This document shows, piece by piece, positions 56,520-64,000 of a stretch of 64,000 nucleotides of DNA. Origin of the DNA: Tenrec ecaudatus (Eukaryota; Chordata; Mammalia; Afrosoricida; Tenrecidae). The stretch covers positions 253,532,812-253,596,811 of the forward strand of contig NC_134531.1 of the NCBI RefSeq assembly GCF_050624435.1. Direction: 5' to 3'. Made by a program: the position numbers and the translations under genes. Below the pieces are notes generated by a model. It saw nothing but the letters and a program-made list of their open reading frames with translations. It had not been told where the DNA came from and did no database searches. Positions within the stretch are counted from its first letter, which is position 1. Every line of letters begins with the position of its first letter.

Positions 56520-57470
56520 TTTCTGTGTTAATATGTCCCAGAATTACACAAGACATACATACACTAAAAACAATCGTATGTTGTTTATCAAAAATCCCAA
56601 TTTCCCTGGATATCCTAGATTTTTACTTATTAAATCTGCAGTCCTACCTCTGCCTATAGACTTGCTCTAAGCATAGCGGTTAGACCATTCAGTGGTCTAA
56701 CCATTCAGTGGTTAGACCATTCAGTCCCCTGCCCCTACTGCTTATGTTCCTCTCTGGGCATTCGCTATGACTCTCATGCTGCATGCAGTGCCCCACCTAC
56801 CTACCTCTGTGGAAGTCGTGACATCTCTCTGTGTCCTGAAGTTTTTACTAGCTGTTCTCCACCTGTGAACCACCACGGTGCTTTGTATTGTTCCTAAGGA
56901 GACAAGGGTGGCTTGTCTCCTCTGTTAGTACACGAGCTTCTAATGAATAAAGTTAGCAGTTGCCACCCTTTCCTTTCCTGCAGTGACGAGCCTCGTGCTC
57001 TGAGCAGGTTCCACACTCCTAGCAGAGCTGTTCAATTGAGGAATGTTGAGTCCACTAGGGTTTTTCTTTAGTAGCTGTGCAAAGCTACTCACTGGAAGCC
57101 GTAAGGGATGATTCCTTTGCTGGTTAATTCCCTTCCACACCTGCCATGTTTCAGATGACTCCCTTCTGTGATAAAGAGCACGGGAGGCTGGAGAGCATAG
57201 GAGTATCCACGATGGTGAAGGCATCCTCATAAGAGCGAACAGCCATCAGAACATGGAAAGTATGACGGGTTAAACATACCACTAAATGCCTCCATTTGAC
57301 TTTGTGTAGAGAGAGTGCGCGTTTTAGACGCCTATTCAAGAAAGTCTAAACTCTGCTGGAGGGAGAAGGAGGAGGGCTGTGCGTTCACCTCTGCTGCCCG
57401 GCGGCACCTCCTTCTCTTCTCTCTCCCACTCTTCCTCATCCCTCTGAATAGGGTATGCCTTCCCCTAGAC
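56520..57470. other. Mostly unique sequence with a small flipped tandem repeat
   Basis: No gene or transposon recognised. It holds the 48-bp repeat at 56678-56725 listed separately. Confidence 0.4.
56678..56725 (+). repeat. Three 16-bp units, middle one with an inverted 9-mer
   Basis: Units GGTTAGACCATTCAGT, GGTCTAACCATTCAGT, GGTTAGACCATTCAGT. The 9-mer GGTTAGACC is replaced in the middle unit by its exact reverse complement GGTCTAACC, while ATTCAGT is unchanged. The array can therefore form a hairpin. Confidence 0.95.
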
Positions 57471-57625
57471 CAGGTGGGTGGGTTGGGTGGTGACCCCCCA
57501 ACCATAAAATTATTTTCGTTGCTACTTCATAACTATAATTTTGCTACTGTCACGAATTGGGTGACCCTTGTGAAAGGGTTGTTTGACCCCCAAAGGGGTC
57601 ACGACTCACAAGTTGAGAAACACTG
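57471..57625. mobile_element. SPIN-like hAT MITE with shortened left side
   Basis: 155 bp. The right end (AGTTGAGAAACACTG) and core (ACCATAAAATTATTTTCGTT, then GAAAGGGTTGTTTGACCCCC) are typical of SPIN. The left terminus is CAGGTGGGTGGG, with the usual first 40-50 bp missing or rearranged. The duplication CCCTAGAC (57463-57470) and CCTTAGAC (57626-57633) differs at one base and still frames the element. Non-autonomous. Confidence 0.87.
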
Positions 57626-57689
57626 CCTTAGACAGTGTATTAAGTAGTGAGTTCATTCCCCTGAAAACAGATACAACAGAGAAACAATA

Positions 57690-58095
57690 AAGTTTTCAAG
57701 CCTGTAATCGAATTTCCTTCCTTCCCTTTCCCTCTCATCCCTGGCGATTCTCAGTCTGTCTCTTTTTATATGAAAAAAACAAAAACTTTATCTTGTTTTT
57801 TCTTGTCGTTTCTTTTCTAGCAATGGCCTCATATAATATCTACTCAGCATAATGTCCTCCAAATCTATCCATGCCATGACGTTTCATCATCCATGTTCCA
57901 GAATTATGCTTTAGCAATGCATTGTATTCTATTAAATGTATGTACCAAAAAAAATTTGTCCATCTTCCACTGATGGGAATTTGGGTTATTTCCATCTTTC
58001 CATCTTGCTCTTGCGAATAGTGCTGAGATGAACAAGGACATACATACATCTGTTCATGCTATGGCCTTTCATTCCTTAGGAGATACACGTCACTT
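57690..58095 (-). mobile_element. L1 LINE 3' end of ORF2 and following sequence
   Basis: The minus strand encodes M-E-I-T-Q-I-P-I-S-G-R-W-T-N, I-H-L-I-E-Y-N-A-L-L-K-H-N and G-T-W-M-M-K-R-H-G-M-D-R-F-G-G-H, the degenerate ORF2 C-terminal region common to mammalian L1s (…MEYYSAIKKNE…TWMDLE). Broken. Confidence 0.75.
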
Positions 58096-58265
58096 AAAAA
58101 AGAATTAGTGCCAACACAGCTACTGCAGAGATGAACACACTCAATAGTTTCGTAAGTCAGCCGTGTTTATGGTACCATTGTCATACCAAGGGACTTTTCC
58201 ATCACGTATGGCTGAAAGCTGCCCATGAAAACACAGTGCTTCTTCCCAGACCCAAGAGTTCTTAA

Positions 58266-58435
58266 CCAGGTGCCATCAAGTCAACTCCATCTCTTGCAAC
58301 CTCATATATGAGCTGCTTTTTAAATATTATATCTTCCAGTCCTTTCTTCAGGGGCTGGGGGGAGGGGAGGCTTGAACCTCCAACTTTTGGGAAGTATTAA
58401 GCACATTAACCCTCGGTAACACACAAGGGACTCCA
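58266..58435 (-). mobile_element. AfroSINE (diverged)
   Basis: CAGGTGCCATCAAGTCAACT tail, TATATCTTCCAGTCC, then GGCTTGAACCTCCAACTTTT and AACACACAAGGGACTCC head. Confidence 0.7.
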
Positions 58436-58439
58436 ATAG

Positions 58440-60665
58440 GTCCTTAGGAACCCATTTGTCTGCAGGAGTTAAATATGATTGGGCAACAAGAATTCAGATG
58501 AACTGAGCCAAATGGCCAAACTAAATATTTTCTCTTACCCCTCACCAGATTTTATCCTACCTAGGGGTGGCATTATCTGTAGGTGGGTAGAGCCTTTTTA
58601 AATCTCAAAACATGACCTTTCTTTGACTAAAAGATCACTTCATATTATTCAAAACCCCTTTACTAGGATGTTAACTTTAATGGGTTTGAGAGCAATACTA
58701 TTTGTCAAGATTAATGTATTTCTGCGGGGTGATGCAAGACATAATAAGTGGGTTTAATGTAGCTGTAATACTTCTGAGTTCAAGTTCTATTGCCTTGGGA
58801 ATTTATATATCCATTTCTTACCACTCACTCCCCCTACCTAGTAATCCCGCCTCTCTATTTTCTACTTCTTTTTCTTTTTTATTGCTCACTTTAAACAAGG
58901 AAAACCTTAAATTCTGGTTATAAAATAAATAAAGCTATAGTAAATTAGTTAGGCTAAGCATCCCTTTAAAGAAAATGGCTGATGTCTTATTGCTCCCTGG
59001 GAAATACAGATAAAGCAATTCCTTTTTATTAGCCCAATAGTCGACAATTTAAAATACATGACAAAACCTTTCTGGCATGTGAACTCGTGTATTTGCTCTA
59101 AAACCGTATTAATTTTTGTGCTTCTAAGCCCCATATTGCTGTCTATATGTAAAATAGCATGTTCCACCTTGCATATCTTAGAACAGAATTAAGAGCTGAC
59201 AAGGTGAAGTCATAAATTGGGATGTTAACTCAGGGTCCCACCCATTTTGCCAGTGAGAACACAAAGACTTTGGGTCTGTTGAAAAGCACCAAGTCCTGAC
59301 ATGATTCACAATTTGTGTCGCTTTTTGTCTCTGCACCACTTCACCTAGAGGGATTGTGCTATTATGTCAAACATAAAAAGAAATCCACCTTCGCAGCTTG
59401 AATAAGAGACAACAGTTGAAATGTAAAAAAGCATCTCTTTTATACTAAGAGAGGCCTGGATCTTGCTGTTGACAAAATTCAGGCTAATAATTTAACTACT
59501 CTCAGCTCTTATTTCTTCCCTGTAATGTGTGAATAATAATGTTTACCCAGGATTAGAGTGGGCAAACATTAAAACAAAGGAGATGGGTTTATTTAATCAT
59601 CTTCAGTCACACACCTGTAATGTTAATAAAAAGACGCACGCCCATGTTTTCTGTAGCAAGTGTTTTTTGAGAGTGAAGTTATGCAAACAGCATCCACGGA
59701 TGTGCAGATTGTCGGTATTGCCATTGCTCAGGGGAAGCCTGGGACCTGGTGCGAAGGTGGTCTGCGCTTAATAAGCTGGAACAGCATTTAGCGTTCTTAT
59801 CCTGGAGTTCACATCAGGGTGAGGGTGAGATGCTGGGCCCGCCCACGTGGCTGGCATGTAGCCAAGTGGTGTTGGTATTGATCGGCAAATGGAAAACTTT
59901 TCTTCTGGAAATGAAGGCCTCTGTAGAGGCCTCATTGCCTTTGAGATTGGGCTCCCATGCAGGAGACCCTCACAGAATGATCAGTGGAAAGATAAAAATA
60001 TGTTGGTGAAAGCAGTGTGCATGCTGCGTCTGGACATTTGGGCGTAAATCACAGTGTTCCTCCTGCTGTTTGGAACTCTGTCTGTTGATATTAAAATGTT
60101 CTCACACGTTATAAAAATCATTAAGGATTCCATTTGCACCTCCCTGGTGGGAAATAAAAGCACTCCAGGCCAGTGTGCATCGCAAGTATTTACAAGACTA
60201 CACTTTCCCTCCGGGCAGGACTCCTACGACTTCCCTCAGAAAGTCCTGCAGGCAGGGAACGACCCTCCCATGGCCAGCATTTTATTAAGGACATCTCCGA
60301 GTCATTTCTTCCACTTGTGGCCCCCAGAACCCAGACCCCCTCAGCTCTGTTGCCAATGCTCAAGAACAAAGAAAGATAATGGAATAGAAAGGAAGGAGCG
60401 AGGAAGAAAAAGCAAGAAGACAGGGAGCGGGGAGGAGACACCAAGGGAAGGTGTGAAGGGAGCAGAAAGGGGAAAGAAGGCGAGCCCCTTTCCCGTGAAG
60501 GTGAGCCCTCCCATGGGACCCCAAGTGCATCAAACTAGATCGGCATCCTTGGGGTTTTCAATGACTCTGTTTTTTGAAGAAGTCGACCGCAGGCTTTTCT
60601 TTTGTGAAGCTGCTGGGTAGATTTCACTTGCCAATCTTTCATTTAATTAAAAATAAAAACAAAAA
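58440..60665. other. Mostly unique sequence, possible conserved non-coding DNA
   Basis: No transposon is recognised apart from background. 59530-60330 is GC-balanced without low complexity. A 188-codon frame at 60054-60620 ends in a lysine/glutamate-rich stretch with no recognisable domain, and I do not call it a gene. Confidence 0.35.
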
Positions 60666-60667
60666 AC

Positions 60668-60792
60668 CTCAAGCTCACCACCAATGAGTCAATTCTAACT
60701 CGGGGTAGGACGGGGAACCCCCTGTGGGTTTCCGAGACTGTAATTTTTACAGGAACGGAAAGCCCTGTCTTTCTCCTCCAGAACACCAGGGC
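60668..60792 (-). mobile_element. AfroSINE (partial)
   Basis: CAATGAGTCAATTCTAACTC, then CCCCTGTGGGTTTCCGAGAC, then CTGTCTTTCTCCTCCAG. The head is missing. Confidence 0.82.
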
Positions 60793-61199
60793 AGGGCAAA
60801 AACAGAGAAGGGGGAATGGAGTGGAAAAGGGACTAGTGTTAGCACTGAATGTCTACACAGCTTTGAGGCCCAGTCAGGATTGCTTACACTCTGAACCTCC
60901 GCTGGATCTCAACTGAACTGCAGTTTCAATGACAAAAGGCAAAGACACGGGAATGACGAGGGCATTTTAAATATTCCGTTTGAAATCCTAATACAGAGAA
61001 TAACAATCTTTTAACGCTGCTAAGGATCACTCAAGAAGAAACGAGGTCACCCTGCCACACGAAGGGTTAAAGGTCGACAGGAAGACACACTCAACAGCAT
61101 ATTGTACAATGACAGACGAGGTCAGGGAAAATTAAAAGTACTTTTTCAGAAGAGCTTTAAAAACCAAATACATTTTTTTAAAACTTTGTTGGCATGAAA
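60793..61199. other. Unassigned sequence
   Basis: Nothing recognised. Confidence 0.35.
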
Positions 61200-61383
61200 G
61201 GAGCCTTGTTGGCACCATGGGCTGCTAACCAAAGGTCAGCCATTGGAACCCACTAGCCTGGCACTCTGAGGGGAAAGAAGAGGCTTACTGTTCCCAGAAC
61301 GGTGTTCATCTTTGGAAATCCACAGGGGCAGCTCTCCTGTCCTATGAGTCAGAATTGACTGGAGGGCAGTGAGCTTGGTTTTC
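61200..61383 (+). mobile_element. AfroSINE
   Basis: GGAGCCTTGTTGGCACCATG head, GGGCTGCTAACCAAAGGTCA, then CCACAGGGGCAGCTCTCCTG and GAGTCAGAATTGACTGGAGG tail. Confidence 0.88.
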
Positions 61384-61559
61384 CTTTAGCAAGCAGATCG
61401 GAGGGTATCTGAGGGCAGGGCGTGAATAAGTCCTGAAAGCTGCGTCTGACTCTGCGAGTCAGTACTATTGAGTCCTTACCTGGAAAAAAGAAAACAGCAT
61501 GGACAGCCGGCATGAGCACAAGAAAAACAGATGGCAAAAAAAGTTCAGTGAGAGCTTCT

Positions 61560-61745
61560 AACGTAGGCTCACGAGGTGCACTAGGTTGATAGGCGAGCAT
61601 TTCTCCCGGTGTGCTAACTCCCAGATCCAAGGTTCAAACCCAGAAGCTATTCCCAGGGAGAAAGACGAGGCTGTCTACTCCCATAAAATTTTACAGACTT
61701 GGACACCTTATGCAGGGTCAGAATTGATTTGATGAGGGATGAGTT
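61560..61745 (+). mobile_element. AfroSINE (diverged)
   Basis: CCAAGGTTCAAACCCAGAAG (B-box region), then GGGAGAAAGACGAGGCTGTC, then AGGGTCAGAATTGATTTGAT tail. Confidence 0.78.
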
Positions 61746-61749
61746 CAGA

Positions 61750-64000
61750 ATCAGATCGATGACTGGGGATCTTGGGTTCACCGGATTGCTATTGTGGAAA
61801 TGTGTCAGTGGGTATAATCCATCCCCAGATCCTGAATCCCAGTGGTTGTGTGAGGGAGCCTGCTGTTCTTCTCCAACAGCAGGACTCTGCACCGTGGGAC
61901 CATGTCCACACTCGTCACAGGCTTGAATGCCTCCATGGGCCAGGTGTGGACTCAAGGCCAAGGACATACACTTGTGGGTTGGCTCCCTCTTCAGGTTCCT
62001 GCCAGTCACCGAGTAGACAGCCGTGCATTATCTCATAGCAATGGGAGAATGGAAACAATCCAATCTCTTTTGTCTCTCGGACCACTTTGGGGTGTGAACA
62101 TGGTTACCCTCATCTATAACCCTATCGGGACACTATAGCAAGTTCTTGTATGGAGCCTATATGCTTCCACAAGATGCAAGTTAACAGGACGGTGACAGTT
62201 TCATTGAGCCTTAATTTGGCTTTATCGTGCATGGCTTCCATGGCAGCTTCCCTCACCTCTGCCAGGAGGGGTTTGCTTTGTTTCGTGCAGTTAGTGGGAA
62301 GAGTTTCTCTCATTATTCTCCTGGACCCTGATCCGACCCCTTGAGGAGAAGGGGCTGTTGTTATGGCAACAACAGTAATTTGTTGCTGCTGCTGTCGGGT
62401 GTCTTCCAGCTGGTTCTGTTCCCTGGCAGCCCTACGGACCAGGGAAAGACACACTGCTGCCAGGTCCCGCACTACTCAGTACAGCTGGAGAGTCATAAGG
62501 TTTCTACGGCTAATCCCGCAGGAGTGGGTGGCCAGCTAACATGTACCAAGCGTTTAGCATGCACTGACATCACCCCAGCCTTCCAACGTAGGCCATTTAC
62601 TTCTCCCATTGACCTATGAGGACGTGGTACTTGATGCTCTTTGTTTAGCACAGGTGACACTGAGGTGTGAGCGTCAGAGGCCTCGGGATTGCTTCCACGC
62701 AGTAAATCACATCGTGTGTCTCTGCGCCACGAACCAGGAGTCCCTTTTCTCTTCTTCCCGCTTGGGAGAGGGACGGAGCCTAAACGAAGGCTCTTCTTCT
62801 TCACGTGCGCTGGGAAGCTGCATAATTGTAGATTATGGGTGCGTCATAATTATCACGTTTCTCTGCGACAGAGCTTAAGAAATATGGATAGATGGATCTC
62901 TACCTGCTTTATTCCACAAAGGACCTGGGCACCAGATCCCTTGGATGACAAGCGCTGGCATCAGCGATTGTTCTTCAGAACACTAGTCAGATTCTTACAC
63001 TCAGCTGGCCTGTGCCGGAGAATCTAATTCCGCTTAATGGGATGCATTTGTACTCATTTGAGAATGTCTGATTTGTGTATAAGCCCCGTCCTGCTGAAGA
63101 GAGCATTGCGCCCTTTACAGAGTGTTCTTCACGTCGGCTTCTCTCACGGCGGCTTCTGGTCGACTCCCTGATGCAAGCCTTGCGGAAATCATTGTCTTTT
63201 CTAAATGGAGAAAAGGAGCTAGCTGCATTCTCCCCTCGTGTCGCTCGCCAGTCGAAGCCCTAATAGGGGCTGCTTTGTTTTATGGCCAGAGCTTCCGTTC
63301 CGACGGCAGCCCGGTACCTGACCCACAGGCTCACCGTGACTGCTGCGCAGGTGTGAGGGAGCTGGGGGCATTGAGACCAGCAATCAGTCCGCTGGAATAA
63401 AGACCGGTCCTGATTTGGTAGACCTGGGAAGGGGGAGGGGCGCTGGAGGTTCTGCGTTTCTAGCAAGTACTTAGGTGGTGCTAATGCTGCTGCGTGGGGA
63501 TCGCTTGCCCCACCCCTTGAATAGCGATGCTTTAAATAACGCAGGTGAAGTGAAAGGGGACAGCGTTTTTATAAACATGGGAAAAGGGAGACCTGTTGTT
63601 GTTTTGAGAGGAGTGACTAACTCAAGACAGAGGCACCGAAGTAAATCATCTCCCCTGAAGCTCTTCCTTTTGCTCCCACGTATCCATGCCCCCCACCTCG
63701 CACCTGCTACACAGCTTTCCCGCCATTTGAACTTGTTTCCCACTCGGTTGTGCTGAGCACCGTCTTCTTGGGTACTCTCCACCCGAGAGTGTCTTTTGCG
63801 GTCATGAGCATCCTCTTGTAAAGGTACAAGTATCTCAGGAAACGCCCTGCCTGTCCCTGAGAGATGTTTGGAGCAGAAGGAAACCAGCCTGGGATTTGGA
63901 GTCAAAAGTAACCACGGGCCCATCCCCACCACTTCTTGGCTCTGTGTTGCAGGTTCTGTCTGCAGAACCCTCCTGTGCTCTGGCATTTATTGACGAGATG
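61750..64000. other. GC-richer, mostly unique sequence
   Basis: No transposon is recognised except a weak MIR-like piece at 62538-62670 (GTACCAAGCGTTTAGCATGC). 62190-62320 is a clean, non-repetitive stretch that could be conserved. Several open frames of 80-170 codons overlap on both strands, which in GC-rich DNA is expected by chance. No protein family recognised. Confidence 0.35.

Noticed and set aside
60054-60620. 188-codon open frame
   Set aside because: Low-complexity K/E-rich second half, no domain, no splice-site or start context, and overlapping frames on the other strand.
63471-63986. 171-codon minus-strand open frame at the window edge
   Set aside because: GC-rich sequence with a competing frame on the plus strand; no recognisable family.

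Overview
This is an animal nuclear DNA window with no complete intact protein-coding gene that I can recognise. It is mostly interspersed repeats, and those repeats point to an afrotherian mammal, most likely a tenrec such as Echinops telfairi. The evidence is many tRNA-derived AfroSINE copies, several fragments of an RTE/BovB-type LINE, and three copies of a SPIN-like hAT transposon. SPIN is a horizontally transferred family known in tenrec but absent from most mammals. The species call is inference from repeat families, not from a search.

The dominant component is one family, called RepA here. It has about 14 copies totalling roughly 14-15 kb, close to a quarter of the window. Copies are A-tailed, end in AATAAA, carry 8-15 bp target-site duplications (TSDs) and have no sense-strand reading frame. 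Full copies are about 1.9 kb. A second subfamily carries a tandem duplication of a unit of about 230 bp.

Layout. 1-13.5 kb: RTE fragments, six RepA copies, one AfroSINE and a NANOG retropseudogene (7.7-8.7 kb). 13.5-17.5 kb: AfroSINE, RTE and LTR pieces in old sequence. 17.5-24.6 kb: four RepA copies, one nested in an old L1. 24.6-30.5 kb: unique sequence, solo LTRs, a piggyBac-like element (27.6 kb) and an L2 tail. 30.5-33.2 kb: L1 5' region. 33-39 kb: mostly unique, with LTRs and an interstitial telomeric repeat flanked by a 14-bp duplication (37.35 kb). 39-43.3 kb: SPIN, RTE, RepA, a PTMA retrocopy fragment and a TA-flanked transposon. 44-52.5 kb: a nested complex of an AfroSINE split by SPIN and a solo LTR, then an RTE, then an antisense L1 with ORF1 and the start of ORF2. 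52.6-53.6 kb: NOP56 retropseudogene inside an AfroSINE. 53.9-64 kb: scattered old repeats and increasingly unique, GC-richer sequence that may hold conserved non-coding elements.

There is no operon-like organisation. The interest lies in the order of insertions, in DNA transposons unusual for a mammal, and in the telomeric-repeat insertion that looks like a retroposed transcript.
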